Shown: positions 28,129 to 37,304, counted from the stretch's first letter. The stretch is 64,000 bases of DNA from Paracoccaceae bacterium (GCA_006226775.1 SBGD01000011.1:1-64000), one strand, 5' to 3'. The notes: a model not told the origin generated them from the letters alone. Translations and numbers: made by a program.

Positions 28129-29289
28129 TTACTGCACGTAGGGCAGGGGATCGACGCTCTCGAAGCCTTCGCGGACCTCGAAGTGCAGGTAGGACGGATC
28201 GCCCGCGGCCACCTTGCCCAGGGTCTGGCCGCGGCTGACCGACTGGCCCTTCTTGACCGCGATATCGGCGACATTGGCATAGACCGTCAGCACGTTGTCG
28301 GCGTGTTTGATCACCACGATCGGCACCTGGTCGGCATTGGCGGTGATCGCGGCGACGGTGCCGGCATTGGCCGCCTTGACCGGGGTTCCGGCGCTGGCCG
28401 AGATGTCGATGCCGTCGTTGCGGCCCTTCTTGTACTCGCGGATCACCGCGCCCGAGACCGGCATCAGCATCCGCGCCGCCGAGCCCGGCTTCGGCGTCTG
28501 CTGCTTGCCCAGATCGGGCGAGGGCGGGGTGACCACCGGCTTGTTGGCGGGCTCCGGCGTCTCGGCGGGCAGCGGCTTGGCGGCGCTGGGGGGCGTTGGC
28601 GTGGGCGAGCCCTGGCCGGGTTCGGTGGTGGTACCGGCCTCCTGCGCGGTGCCGCGCGTGGTGGGGATCAGCAGGAACTGGCCTTCGCGGACCGAGAATT
28701 CCTTGTCCAGCCCGTTCCAGTCGGCCAGCGCGCGCACCGAGACATTGTAGAGCCGGGCGATGGTGAAGGCGGTCTCGCCGCGGGCGACCTGGTGGCGCAC
28801 CGGCTCGGCGCCGGTCTGCACCGGCGGAAGTTCGCTTGTGGTCACCGGCGTGGCGGCGGAATTGTCGATCGCGCGCCCGGCGATTTCGGTGATGTCACGC
28901 TCGCCCGTCGGGCGGATCGGGCCGGTGGCGGGTTCCTCGACCTTGTAGGGCAGGGCGACGATCTCGCCGTCGCGCAGCGGATCGTCGGGGCGCATGCCGT
29001 TGAACCGCGCCAGGTCGGCGACATTCATGCCGATGCGCTCGGCCAGCTTGCCCAGGGTATCGCCACGTTTCGCCACCGCGACCTGGTAGTTGGGATAGGA
29101 AATAATGCCGCGATCATCGGGATTTGGTCGGTTGGCCGTGGCCGTGCGCGCCGCCTCTGACGTGTCGTAGCGGCTGTCGCCGATGCGCCCGCGCAGGTCG
29201 AAATCATTGGGCAGGCTGTCACAGGCCGCTGTCAGTACCAGCGCCGAGCCGGCCGCGATCAGGGGCAAACGGGGCGGAAAACACCACAT
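28129..29289 (-). CDS. nlpD: NlpD-like lipoprotein, LysM repeats and degenerate M23/LytM domain
   Basis: A 386-residue envelope lipoprotein: lipobox LTAAC with Cys23, two LysM peptidoglycan-binding motifs (from VAVAKRGDTLGKLAERIG and HQVARGETAFTIARLYNVS), a Pro-rich linker and a C-terminal LytM domain. The domain lacks zinc ligands: NDGIDI replaces HxGxDI and YANVADI replaces the second His site, while LHFEVRE keeps one. Like E. coli NlpD it should therefore activate an amidase rather than cut peptidoglycan. The order surE-pcm-nlpD matches E. coli. I chose the ATG at 29289, which gives the lipoprotein signal directly. Confidence 0.9.
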   Translation of the reverse strand: MWCFPPRLPLIAAGSALVLTAACDSLPNDFDLRGRIGDSRYDTSEAARTATANRPNPDDRGIISYPNYQVAVAKRGDTLGKLAERIGMNVADLARFNGMRPDDPLRDGEIVALPYKVEEPATGPIRPTGERDITEIAGRAIDNSAATPVTTSELPPVQTGAEPVRHQVARGETAFTIARLYNVSVRALADWNGLDKEFSVREGQFLLIPTTRGTAQEAGTTTEPGQGSPTPTPPSAAKPLPAETPEPANKPVVTPPSPDLGKQQTPKPGSAARMLMPVSGAVIREYKKGRNDGIDISASAGTPVKAANAGTVAAITANADQVPIVVIKHADNVLTVYANVADIAVKKGQSVSRGQTLGKVAAGDPSYLHFEVREGFESVDPLPYVQ

Positions 29290-29352
29290 CTCGATATCCT
29301 CGAACTTCGTCCGGTTGGCCCGGATTTTAAGATTGACAGGTTTATACACTTT

Positions 29353-29997
29353 TCATGTGTCACGCCCAAGCCCCTCCACAAGGGGAACGAAGCGAACCGC
29401 ACATAATTCGTCATAATGCAAGCCGTCCTCGGCCCGGCGCACCCGGATCAGGTATTGCACCGCATCCGACTGGCCCACCGGCAGGACCATGACACCGCCC
29501 ACGCGCAACTGCGCCAGAAGCGGGCCCGGCGGGTCCTCGGCGGCGGCGGTGACGATGATCCGGTCGAAGGGCGCCTGGTCGGGCAGCCCGAAAGAGCCGT
29601 CGGCGGTGAAGGCGGTGATATTGGCCAGGTCGAGCCGGTCGAAGATCGCCCGCGCGCCCTGGACCAGCCGCTTGTGGCGGTCGACGGTATAGACCCGGCG
29701 GGCAAGATGGCTGAGGATCGCGGCCTGGTAGCCCGAGCCGGTGCCGATCTCGAGCACGGTGTCGCGCGGCTGGACCTCCAGCGCCTGGGTCATCAGCCCG
29801 ACCACCGAAGGCTGGCTGATGGTCTGGCCGCAGGTGATCGGCAGCGGCATGTCCTCATAGGCGCGTTCGGTGAAGAAGCCCTGGATGAAATCCGCCCGGT
29901 CGATCTTTTCCATCGCCGTCAGCACGCGCTTGTCCGTCACCCCGCGCGAGCGCAGGGTATAGAGAAACTGCATCTTGCGCTCGGCATCCGGCGTCAT
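29353..29997 (-). CDS. pcm: protein-L-isoaspartate O-methyltransferase
   Basis: A 214-residue enzyme that methylates isoaspartyl residues in damaged proteins using S-adenosylmethionine. The SAM-binding motif [18 protein letters not shown] is near residues 82-99, and the substrate region [13 protein letters not shown] (about 54-66) is diagnostic. The start overlaps the surE stop (ATGA). It lies between surE and the nlpD-like gene, as in many Proteobacteria. Confidence 0.96.
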   Translation of the reverse strand: MTPDAERKMQFLYTLRSRGVTDKRVLTAMEKIDRADFIQGFFTERAYEDMPLPITCGQTISQPSVVGLMTQALEVQPRDTVLEIGTGSGYQAAILSHLARRVYTVDRHKRLVQGARAIFDRLDLANITAFTADGSFGLPDQAPFDRIIVTAAAEDPPGPLLAQLRVGGVMVLPVGQSDAVQYLIRVRRAEDGLHYDELCAVRFVPLVEGLGRDT

Positions 29998-30782
29998 TCA
30001 AAAGCGCCTTTCAGGGCGTCCAGCGCATCCGGCGCGGTCAGGTCCGCGCGCATCGGCGTCACCGAGATATAGCCGTCGAGGTTGACGGCGGCATCGGTCT
30101 CGGGCGCCACCTCGGCCTGCTGGTCGCCGCCGCGGATCCACAGGAAGCGCCGGCCCGAGGGCGACAGATGCGGCTCGCAGCTGAAGCCGGTGCCCTGGCG
30201 CAGGCCCTGCGGCGCGGCGCGGGTGCCCTTGACCTGCGCCGCCGCGACCGGCGGGAAGTTGATGTTGTAAAACAGCCGGTAGGCCGAGGCATTGACCGGA
30301 TCGGCGGCCAGGATCTGCCGGATGGTGGTGGCACCATGCACCAGCGCGGCCTCGAAGGGATTGCCCAGCCCGCGGTTGTCCGGCCCTAGGTATTGCGACA
30401 GCGCCATGGCGGGCAGGCCCTGCAGCGCGGCCTCCATCGCGCCGCCCAGCGTGCCGGAATAGAGCGCGTTCTCGGCGGAATTGTTGCCGCGGTTGACGCC
30501 CGAGAGGACGAGGTCGGGCGGGCTGTCCTGCATCACGTCATGCAGCGCCACGAGCACGCAATCGGCGGGGCTGCCCTCGGCGGCATAACGCCGCTCGCCG
30601 ACCATCTTCTGGATCATCATCGGACGGGTATAGGAGATGCAATGCGCCACGCCGGATTGCTCGAAGGCTGGCGCCACGGTCCAGACCTCGCCCCGCTCGC
30701 CGGCGATGTCGGAGGCGATCTGGTGCAGGACCTCGAGACCGGGGGCATTGATCCCGTCGTCGTTGGTGATGAGAACGCGCAT
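29994..30782 (-). CDS. surE: 5'/3'-nucleotidase SurE
   Basis: A 262-residue metal-dependent nucleoside-monophosphate phosphatase. The metal-binding Asp pair is in [12 protein letters not shown] (Asp8 and Asp9), [20 protein letters not shown] (about 93-112) is the conserved core, and [13 protein letters not shown] follows. First gene of the surE-pcm-nlpD unit. The 190 bases upstream hold four palindromic repeats. Confidence 0.96.
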   Translation of the reverse strand: MRVLITNDDGINAPGLEVLHQIASDIAGERGEVWTVAPAFEQSGVAHCISYTRPMMIQKMVGERRYAAEGSPADCVLVALHDVMQDSPPDLVLSGVNRGNNSAENALYSGTLGGAMEAALQGLPAMALSQYLGPDNRGLGNPFEAALVHGATTIRQILAADPVNASAYRLFYNINFPPVAAAQVKGTRAAPQGLRQGTGFSCEPHLSPSGRRFLWIRGGDQQAEVAPETDAAVNLDGYISVTPMRADLTAPDALDALKGAFE

Positions 30783-30850
30783 GTCGACCTCTGGTTGGAT
30801 TGTTTCTGCTTAGTGGAGCCGCGCCGCAGTCGCAAGGCGGGAGGCACCGG

Positions 30851-30892
30851 CCGAATTGTCGACAATTCGGTGCCGATCCATTGATGGATCGG
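30851..30892. repeat. palindrome pair 1 of the CCGA-type repeat family
   Basis: Two 20-bp palindromes two bases apart: CCGAATTGTCGACAATTCGG (30851-30870, perfect) and CCGATCCATTGATGGATCGG (30873-30892, 9-bp arms around TG). They lie between surE and an SDR gene on the - strand. The layout of paired 9-2-9 palindromes is repeated at 30924 and at two places near 50.8 kb. Confidence 0.88.
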
Positions 30893-30923
30893 GGACAGCG
30901 CCCGGGGGATGCCGCGGGGGGGC

Positions 30924-30966
30924 CGATTTTGTCAACAAAATCGCCCCCGATCCGTTGACGGATCGG
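30924..30966. repeat. palindrome pair 2 of the CCGA-type repeat family
   Basis: CGATTTTGTCAACAAAATCG (30924-30943) and CCGATCCGTTGACGGATCGG (30947-30966) each have 9-bp arms around a two-base core (CA, TG) and are three bases apart. G- and C-runs flank the pair. It ends ten bases from the stop of the SDR gene. Confidence 0.88.
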
Positions 30967-30975
30967 GCCCCCGGC

Positions 30976-31623
30976 TCAGCCCAGCCCGAGCAGATCGAGC
31001 ACGCGCCGCGCCTCGTCGGCGGGCCGGGCCAGGGTCTCGGCCTGCTGGCCGGGATGGAACCGGGCCCTTGTGCCGGTGGGCATCTGCCGGGGCTCGAAGA
31101 CATGCACCTTCGGCCCGATGCTGCGGGTCTCGGCCTGCCAGCTGCGCGCCAGCGCGATTTGCGCCGCCTTGGTGGCGCCATAGGCGGCAAAGAACTTCTG
31201 CCCGGCGCGCGGGTCGTCGAAGAACACCGCCTGGCCCTCGGTGCCCAGCAGGGGCGCGATGAAGGGGATCAGCCGGGCGGTCGCGGTGACATTGACCTCG
31301 ATCGACGTCTGCCAGTCCTTCATGTCGAGATGATCCGCCGGGGTCAGCGGCGCGGCATGCACCGCCGTGTGGCACCAGAGATCGAGCTTGCCCCAGCGGT
31401 CGTGGATGCCGCGGCAGAGCTGCGCCATGGCGGCCTCGGTGGTGATGTCCATCGGCGCCAGTGTCGCGCGGTGGCCGGCGGCCTGGATCCGGTCGTCCAG
31501 ATCCTCCAGCCCGCCGGTGGTGCGGGCGACGGCAATGACGTGATGGCTGGCGGCCAGCGCTTCGGCGAGGGCGGCGCCAAGGCCGCGCGAGGCGCCGGTG
31601 ATGAGGGCGGTCTTTTCGGTCAT
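30976..31623 (-). CDS. short-chain dehydrogenase/reductase
   Basis: A 215-residue NAD(P)-dependent oxidoreductase of the SDR superfamily. The cofactor motif TGASRGLGAALAEALA is at residues 9-24, and the active-site YGATKAAQ holds the Tyr and Lys. The usual NNAG motif is replaced by a sequence around WCHTAVHAAPL, which is unusual. Substrate cannot be predicted. Downstream on the same strand lie four palindromic repeats and then surE, so it may not be co-transcribed with surE. Confidence 0.85.
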   Translation of the reverse strand: MTEKTALITGASRGLGAALAEALAASHHVIAVARTTGGLEDLDDRIQAAGHRATLAPMDITTEAAMAQLCRGIHDRWGKLDLWCHTAVHAAPLTPADHLDMKDWQTSIEVNVTATARLIPFIAPLLGTEGQAVFFDDPRAGQKFFAAYGATKAAQIALARSWQAETRSIGPKVHVFEPRQMPTGTRARFHPGQQAETLARPADEARRVLDLLGLG

Positions 31624-31709
31624 GCCCGCGGTTTGGGCCGGTTCCGCGCCAAGGTCAAGCCGGCGGCGTGCGGCGCGCGTCAGAATGTCCGCCGCAGGGC
31701 GCGGGCATG

Positions 31710-31744
31710 AAAAAAGCGGCGGTGTCCCTCACCCCGCCGCTTTT
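31710..31744 (-). terminator. intrinsic terminator behind the 87-residue protein gene
   Basis: An 11-bp stem (31712-31722 with 31734-31744, AAAAGCGGCGG / CCGCCGCTTTT) with an 11-base loop. On the - strand it ends in six T residues (A6 at 31710-31715 on the + strand). It lies twenty bases beyond the stop of the small gene, which it should terminate. Confidence 0.85.
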
Positions 31745-31761
31745 CTTCGGACTGCCTGCGC

Positions 31762-32025
31762 TCAGGAGCCCGGGATCGTCAGCTTGATGCCCCGGCCGCT
31801 GCGCGAGATGAACAATTCGCCATCCCTGATCGCGGTCACTTCGCCGCCATTGATCTGCGAGCCGATGCCGACGGTTTTCACCCCGCCATAGCCATTGCGG
31901 AGAATGGCCCTGGGGCCGTTCGGTGTGGTCAATGTGCCCAGCAGCACGGTTTCGAGAAGCGGCAGGGCGCCTGTCTCGGTTGCGGCCAGACGGGTTTCTT
32001 CGGTGATTTCGACATTCTGCGCCAT
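31762..32025 (-). CDS. small protein resembling the GspC/PilP-type beta domain
   Basis: An 87-residue protein beginning MAQNVEITEETRLAATETG. The core LLGTLTTPNGPRAILRNGYG, then VGIGSQINGGEVTAIRDGEL and FISRSGRGIKLTIPGS, looks like the small beta domain shared by GspC/PulC and PilP (SSxxxGxxA ... G xxxx GxxV layout), but there is no membrane anchor. GGGGAG about nine bases upstream supports the ATG at 32025. No pilus or type II secretion gene is near, so the role is open. Confidence 0.65.
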   Translation of the reverse strand: MAQNVEITEETRLAATETGALPLLETVLLGTLTTPNGPRAILRNGYGGVKTVGIGSQINGGEVTAIRDGELFISRSGRGIKLTIPGS

Positions 32026-32265
32026 GCGGCACTCCCCACGTTTCATGCGCAGTGCCGCCGGTCGGTCGCCGAACCGCTGGTCCTTGCGGCAATGCTGCGC
32101 TGCGGCATCTACCGCGCATGGGCCTGTCTGGGAAGAGGGCGGGAAAATCCGGGCGGAAAGATGCTGCACCGCAGAAAAACGCTGGCAGCTTTCAGCCGAG
32201 TGCGACGCCGCGCCGCGGGGCAGGGGCGGCGGCGGCAACCTTGGCGCAAGGAAGGGCGGGTCGGG

Positions 32266-33738
32266 CTATTCGGCGGCCTTCATCTCGAAACCCTTCTCGA
32301 TCATGTCCGCCGGGATGACCGGGTATTCCCCCGAGAAACAGGCATCGCAATATTGCGGGCAGCCGTTGTCGCGGCCCTTGGCCTCGCCCACGGCGCGATA
32401 GAGCCCGTCCAGCGTGACGAATTTCAGCGAATCGACCGACAGGTGCTCGCGCATCTCGTCCTCGCTCATGGTCGCCGCCAGCAGCTTTTCGCGCTGCGGC
32501 GTGTCGACACCGTAGAAACAGGGCCAGGCGGTGGGCGGCGAGGCGATGCGGAAATGCACCTCGGCCGCGCCGGCATCCAGCACCATTTCCTTGATCTTGC
32601 GGCTGGTGGTGCCGCGCACCACCGAATCGTCCACGAGGATCACCCGCTTGCCCTCGATCAGCGCGCGGTTGACGTTCAGCTTCAGCCGGACGCCCATATT
32701 GCGGATCTGCTCGGTCGGCTCGATGAAGGTCCGGCCCATGTACTGGTTGCGGATGATGCCCATGCCGAAGGGAATGCCGGATTCATGCGCGTAACCGATC
32801 GCCGCGGGCGTGCCGCTGTCGGGCACCGGGCAGACCAGGTCGCCCTCGACCGGGGCCTCGCGCGCCAGTTCCACGCCGATCTGGCGGCGGGTCTCATAGA
32901 CCGAGCGGCCGCCGAGGATCGAATCGGGGCGCGAGAAATAGACATGCTCGAAGATGCAGAACCGCGGCTTGGCGGGGGCGAAGGGGCGGTGCGAATGAAC
33001 CTCGCCATGTTCGACCACCACCATCTCGCCCGGCTCGACCTCGCGCACCAGGGTGGCGCCGATGATGTCCAGCGCGCAGGTCTCGGAGCTGAGCACATGG
33101 CCGCCATCGGCCAGCTTGCCCAGCACCAGCGGCCGCACGCCCAGCGGATCGCGCACGCCGATCAGCTTGGTGCGGGTCATGGCGACGACGGAAAAGGCGC
33201 CCTCGACCCGGCGCAGGGCGTCCTGCATCCGGTCGGGCACCTTGCGTTGCAGCGACCGCGCCATCAGGTGGATGATGCATTCGCTGTCCGACGAACTCTG
33301 GAAGATCGAACCGCGCTCGATCAGCTCGCGCCGGAGCGCATCGGCATTGGTGATATTGCCGTTATGGGCAATCGCCGCCCCGCCCATCGAGAACTCGCCG
33401 AAGAAGGGCTGCACGTCGCGAATCGCGGTCGGGCCCTTCGATCCGGCGGTGGAATAGCGCACATGGCCGATGGCCAGCGCCCCGGGCAGGGTCTCCATCA
33501 GCGACTGCTTGGTGAAATTGTCGCGCACGTAGCCGAAGCGGCGGGCCGAGTTGAAGCCGTGATCGGGGTGGTAGGAGACGATCCCGCCCGCCTCCTGGCC
33601 GCGGTGCTGCAGCGCGTGCAACCCGAGCGCGACGAAATTCGCGGCGTCGGTGACGCCGACAACTCCGAAAACGCCGCATTCTTCGCGGAGTTTGTCATCA
33701 TCGAATGGATGAGCAGGGGGCATCAGGGCATGGGCCAA
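32266..33738 (-). CDS. purF: amidophosphoribosyltransferase
   Basis: A 490-residue enzyme making phosphoribosylamine from PRPP and glutamine, the first step of purine synthesis. The N-terminal nucleophile is Cys21 in ECGVFG, so about twenty residues should be cleaved as a propeptide. The PRPP motif VILVDDSVVRGTT is near residue 368. Cysteines in FCIFEHVYF, PCFYGVDTP and CDACFSGEYP fit the four iron-sulfur ligands of the Bacillus-type enzyme. The cvpA gene upstream on the same strand is the usual partner. Confidence 0.96.
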   Translation of the reverse strand: MAHALMPPAHPFDDDKLREECGVFGVVGVTDAANFVALGLHALQHRGQEAGGIVSYHPDHGFNSARRFGYVRDNFTKQSLMETLPGALAIGHVRYSTAGSKGPTAIRDVQPFFGEFSMGGAAIAHNGNITNADALRRELIERGSIFQSSSDSECIIHLMARSLQRKVPDRMQDALRRVEGAFSVVAMTRTKLIGVRDPLGVRPLVLGKLADGGHVLSSETCALDIIGATLVREVEPGEMVVVEHGEVHSHRPFAPAKPRFCIFEHVYFSRPDSILGGRSVYETRRQIGVELAREAPVEGDLVCPVPDSGTPAAIGYAHESGIPFGMGIIRNQYMGRTFIEPTEQIRNMGVRLKLNVNRALIEGKRVILVDDSVVRGTTSRKIKEMVLDAGAAEVHFRIASPPTAWPCFYGVDTPQREKLLAATMSEDEMREHLSVDSLKFVTLDGLYRAVGEAKGRDNGCPQYCDACFSGEYPVIPADMIEKGFEMKAAE

Positions 33739-33840
33739 AGCGTGGCTCCGAATCCGTGGAAGCTTACAGGGGGTACTTAGTCCCTAAGGCGCGGCATGTC
33801 ACGGAACTATCCTGCATCGTCGGGTCAAGATTTCGGCACG

Positions 33841-33886
33841 GCCCGTCCTTGGCCCCGCACATGCGCCGATTTCGGCCGGGACGGGC
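33841..33886 (-). terminator. long stem-loop behind cvpA
   Basis: GCCCGTCC (33841-33848) pairs with GGACGGGC (33879-33886), with additional inner GGCC/GGCC pairing. It lies directly behind the cvpA stop on the - strand. There is no T-run, so it may be an mRNA end or stabiliser rather than a true terminator. Confidence 0.45.
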
Positions 33887-33892
33887 GCGCGC

Positions 33893-34453
33893 CTATTGCG
33901 GCGCGTCGCAGACGCCGACCAGTTCCTCGTATTGCCGGGTCACCCAGCCGAGCGCCGCTTCGGGGTTCTGCTCCTCGATGGCGGCGGTCATCCGGCCGAA
34001 GACCTGGGCCGAGCGCGAATCGTCGATCATCGCGATGTCCTGGCTGGTGATCACCGTGTCGTAGACGAAAAAGGCGATCGCCACGAGCAGGATGCCGCGC
34101 GCCACGCCGAAGAGAAAGCCCAGGCCCTGGTCGAGCCCGCCCAGTGCCGAGCGCTGGACCACCGAGGAAAACAGCGGCGTGAACAGCGACACGACCACCA
34201 GCGCCGCGGCAAAGACGGCGGCAAAGGCGGTGATGATGCTCAGTTCGCAGGAATCGCGGATGAAATCGCCGACCACGGGGATTTCCTTGACCAGCGGGTC
34301 GACCTGCGGCGCGAAGATGAAGGCCAGCACGGCGGCGGCGATCCAGCCGGCAATCGCCATGACCTCGCGGACAAGCCCGCGGGAATAGGCCAGCAGCGCC
34401 GACAGCACGATGACGATCGCGACGATGCCGTCTACCAGTGTGAAACCTTCCAT
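33893..34453 (-). CDS. cvpA: CvpA-family membrane protein
   Basis: A 186-residue inner-membrane protein with four hydrophobic segments; the N-terminus TLVDGIVAIVIVLSALLAYS followed by RGLVREVMAIAGWIAAAVLA is diagnostic of CvpA. In E. coli CvpA is needed for colicin V production and lies next to purF, as here (purF is downstream on the same strand). I chose the ATG at 34453, preceded by GGCAGGAC, over a longer frame that overlaps radA. Confidence 0.92.
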   Translation of the reverse strand: MEGFTLVDGIVAIVIVLSALLAYSRGLVREVMAIAGWIAAAVLAFIFAPQVDPLVKEIPVVGDFIRDSCELSIITAFAAVFAAALVVVSLFTPLFSSVVQRSALGGLDQGLGFLFGVARGILLVAIAFFVYDTVITSQDIAMIDDSRSAQVFGRMTAAIEEQNPEAALGWVTRQYEELVGVCDAPQ

Positions 34454-34482
34454 GTCCTGCCCTTCACTGCCCCTGTGGTGCC

Positions 34483-35850
34483 TTACCCGGCGCCGAACGT
34501 TTCGCCGACGAATGCGGTCAGATCGGCCATGCGGTTCAGCGTCAGCCCGGCATCGCCGGACATCTTGCCCCCTTGCGGCACGATCGCGGTCGTAAAACCA
34601 AGTTTGGCCGCTTCTTTCAACCTGTTTTCGCTCTGGCTCACCGGGCGCAGGGCGCCCGAGAGGCTGATTTCGCCAAAAACGACACACTCGGCGGGCAGGG
34701 CCGCATCCTCGCGCGCCGAAAGCAGCGCCGCGGCCACCGCCAGATCCGCCGCCGGTTCGCTGACCTTCATGCCGCCGGCGACATTGAGGTAGACGTCGAG
34801 CCCCGCGAAGGGGATGCCGCAGCGCGATTCCAGCACCGCGAGAATCATCGCCAGCCGCCCGCCGTCCCAGCCCACCACCGTCCGGCGCGCCTGGGCATGG
34901 GGCGAGGGCGCCACCAGCGCCTGCAACTCGACCAGCACCGGGCGCGTGCCCTCGATCCCGGAAAACACCACCGAGCCCGGCGCCGGGGTGCCGCGCTCCG
35001 ACAAAAACAGCGCGGAAGGATTGGTCACCTCCTGCAACCCCGCGCCGGTCATCTCGAACACCCCGATCTCGTCCGCCGGGCCGAAGCGGTTCTTGACCGC
35101 GCGCAGGATGCGGAACTGGTGGCCGCGCTCGCCCTCGAAATAAAGCACGGTATCCACCATGTGTTCGACCACGCGCGGGCCGGCGATCTGGCCATCCTTG
35201 GTGACATGTCCCACCAGGATGACAGACATTCCTTTCCGTTTCGCAAACGAGGTCAATTCATGCGCCGCCGCCCGCACCTGGCTGACCGAGCCGGGGGCCG
35301 AGCCCACGTTGTCGGCCCACATGGTCTGGATCGAATCGATGATCGCCAGCCCCGGCTTCTCGCGGTCCAGCGTGGTCAGGATATTGCGCAGGTTGGTCTC
35401 GGCGCCCAGTTTCACGTCGGCCTGGGTCAGCCCCAGTCGCTGGGCGCGCATCCGCACCTGGGCACTGGCCTCCTCGCCGGAAAAATAGACGGTTTTCAGA
35501 CCCTTGTCGGCAAACTTCGCCGCCGCCTGCAACAGCAGCGTCGACTTGCCGATGCCCGGATCGCCGCCGACGAGGATGGCGCTGGCGGGCACCAGGCCGC
35601 CGCCCAGCACGCGGTCAAGCTCGTCCATGCCCGAGACCGTGCGCGGCGGCGGCGCCTCCTCGCTGGCCAGGTCGCTGAGCGGCACGGCGCGGCCGCGCGC
35701 CTCGCCCAGCGCCTTGCCGACCGGGCCGGAGGAAATGCCCGCGTCCTCGGAAATCGAATTCCACGCGCCGCAGGCCTCGCACTGGCCGGCCCATTTGGAG
35801 GTGACATTGCCGCAGGCGGCACAGGAAAAGGAGTGCTTGGTCTTGGCCAT
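34483..35850 (-). CDS. radA: DNA repair protein RadA
   Basis: A 455-residue RecA-like ATPase that helps branch migration in recombination. The N-terminal zinc finger has Cys10, Cys13, Cys24 and Cys27; Walker A GGDPGIGKST lies near 95-104; the RadA-specific KNRFG motif is present (AVKNRFGPADEIG); and a Lon-protease-like C-terminal domain follows (from VVGWDGGRLAMILAVLESR). Length is normal. It lies thirty bases upstream of cvpA on the same strand. Confidence 0.97.
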   Translation of the reverse strand: MAKTKHSFSCAACGNVTSKWAGQCEACGAWNSISEDAGISSGPVGKALGEARGRAVPLSDLASEEAPPPRTVSGMDELDRVLGGGLVPASAILVGGDPGIGKSTLLLQAAAKFADKGLKTVYFSGEEASAQVRMRAQRLGLTQADVKLGAETNLRNILTTLDREKPGLAIIDSIQTMWADNVGSAPGSVSQVRAAAHELTSFAKRKGMSVILVGHVTKDGQIAGPRVVEHMVDTVLYFEGERGHQFRILRAVKNRFGPADEIGVFEMTGAGLQEVTNPSALFLSERGTPAPGSVVFSGIEGTRPVLVELQALVAPSPHAQARRTVVGWDGGRLAMILAVLESRCGIPFAGLDVYLNVAGGMKVSEPAADLAVAAALLSAREDAALPAECVVFGEISLSGALRPVSQSENRLKEAAKLGFTTAIVPQGGKMSGDAGLTLNRMADLTAFVGETFGAG

Positions 35851-35896
35851 GAGGTGTCATGCCTCACGGCGCCGGACTTGCCAAGCCGTCGCGGCG

Positions 35897-36682
35897 TTAT
35901 TCCGCGGCCTGGGCGGTGGGCAGTTCGATCATCCGGCCCTTGGCCCCTTGGGCATTGGGCTGAAGCGCCTCTTCCGGGCCGCCGTTGAACTCGGGCAGCA
36001 CATCGAACAGCAATTCCTGCAAGCGGCGGATTTCCGAACGCGCGATGTCTTCTTCCATCTCGACCCGCATCGCCCAGCGGTGGATGTCGTTGGCGATCAC
36101 CTTGGCCTCTTCCAGCCGGCCCTCGATCTGGTCGACTTCCTGCTGGCGCTGCTTGAGGAAGGTGCGGGCGCGGTCGACTTTTTCGTCGGAATAGATCTCG
36201 GCCAATTCGTGGCTGATCACGCCCATCTGAGCGGCGACTTCCAGCAGATCGGTCTCGAGATCGCCGAGATCGGGGTGGTTGCGCAGGAAGGTCATCCGCT
36301 CGCGCACCGCGTCGAATTCGGATTTCAACTCGAAGACACCCTCGCGGTCGGCCCGGTGCACCGCGTCATAGGCGCGCGCAATGTCGCCCATGGCAAGGTT
36401 GAACCGCCGGTGCGAGGTTTCCAGTTTCAGGATGCGGTAATTGCCCGGCAGATAGATCGCCAGGCCCAGAACCAGCGCCGAGACCGCGCATTGCACGATC
36501 GCGCCCGCATCAAACGGCGGGGCTGCGCCGAATTGCAAGGGCAGCACCAGCCAGGGCATGTAGCCCAGCGCCGAGGCCAGGGAATAGGCGGTCAATGCCG
36601 CCCCGGCGACGACGAAAAGAGCCATGAAAAGCATTTGAAAAACAACGGCGGCCAAACGCAGCGCCGCGGATAGATCCCGCAT
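35897..36682 (-). CDS. membrane protein with two N-terminal helices and a long coiled coil
   Basis: A 261-residue protein of unknown function. Residues about 8-40 and 55-75 are hydrophobic (VVFQMLFMALFVVAGAALTA and VQCAVSALVLGLAIYLPGNY). From about 85 to 225 it is charged and helical (FLKQRQQEVDQIEGRLEEAK), clearly coiled-coil. I chose the ATG at 36682 because AAGGGGGAACGG stands directly before it. It lies between the PqiA-like gene and radA on the same strand. The layout is that of a membrane-anchored scaffold, but no family name can be given. Confidence 0.72.
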   Translation of the reverse strand: MRDLSAALRLAAVVFQMLFMALFVVAGAALTAYSLASALGYMPWLVLPLQFGAAPPFDAGAIVQCAVSALVLGLAIYLPGNYRILKLETSHRRFNLAMGDIARAYDAVHRADREGVFELKSEFDAVRERMTFLRNHPDLGDLETDLLEVAAQMGVISHELAEIYSDEKVDRARTFLKQRQQEVDQIEGRLEEAKVIANDIHRWAMRVEMEEDIARSEIRRLQELLFDVLPEFNGGPEEALQPNAQGAKGRMIELPTAQAAE

Positions 36683-36768
36683 CCGTTCCCCCTTGAACTC
36701 AAAGACTTGGCGGCCCCACCAAGTATGACGGGCTGCGACTTTTCGTCCTAGCGGATTTTCACTTCGCG

Positions 36769-37227
36769 TTAATCTTCGCCGATTTTGCGTGAGAATTGTT
36801 GCGGATCGACACGCTTCGTGAAGATGGAGCAGGCAATTGATGCCAAAATGCAGACAGTAAAGAGGTAAAGGCCCCATTGTGTCTCGATTCGGCCAATACC
36901 GATTCCCTTGACCACGGTGATGTAGAGCGCAATCAGGAAGATATCCGCCATCGCCAGCTTGCCCATATAGGTGAGGATCGGCAGCAGCCGCGGATCGGCC
37001 AGCCCGAAATGCACCAGCGCCAGCCCCAGGGTCTTCAGATAGGGGGCGAAAAGCGCAAAGACCGTCACGATCAGCGCCAGGGCGATGTCGCTCGACCACA
37101 GCGCCTGAAGCCCGGTGATGACGCTGATCTGTTCCAGCCCGAACAGCGGCAGCAGCCCGGCCTGCATCAGCGGCGCGAACCAGGCCACCGGAAAGAGCAC
37201 CAGAAGGGAAAGGTTGATCCACCGCAT
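36769..37227 (-). CDS. PqiA-like (paraquat-inducible protein A) single-domain membrane protein
   Basis: A 152-residue protein with four hydrophobic segments resembling one half of PqiA: LFPVAWFAPLMQAGLLPLFG, VFALFAPYLKTLGLALVHFG and MADIFLIALYITVVKGIGIG are typical of the family. Full-length PqiA has two such halves and zinc ribbons with CxxC pairs; both are absent here. PqiA partners with MCE proteins in lipid transport; an Mla-type ABC transporter lies just upstream on the same strand, but no MCE gene does. Confidence 0.8.
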   Translation of the reverse strand: MRWINLSLLVLFPVAWFAPLMQAGLLPLFGLEQISVITGLQALWSSDIALALIVTVFALFAPYLKTLGLALVHFGLADPRLLPILTYMGKLAMADIFLIALYITVVKGIGIGRIETQWGLYLFTVCILASIACSIFTKRVDPQQFSRKIGED

Positions 37228-37304
37228 CGCACACCTCGTTCAGTTGCCGCCACGTTGCGCCGCACCGGGATAACATCGCCTGAACCCGGCGTACGCCGCC
37301 GCCC

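Noticed and set aside
32026-32265. Upstream extension of the 87-residue protein to 158 residues.
   Set aside because: The extra part is Ser/Pro/Arg-rich without structure, and a good GGGGAG ribosome site marks the shorter start at 32025.
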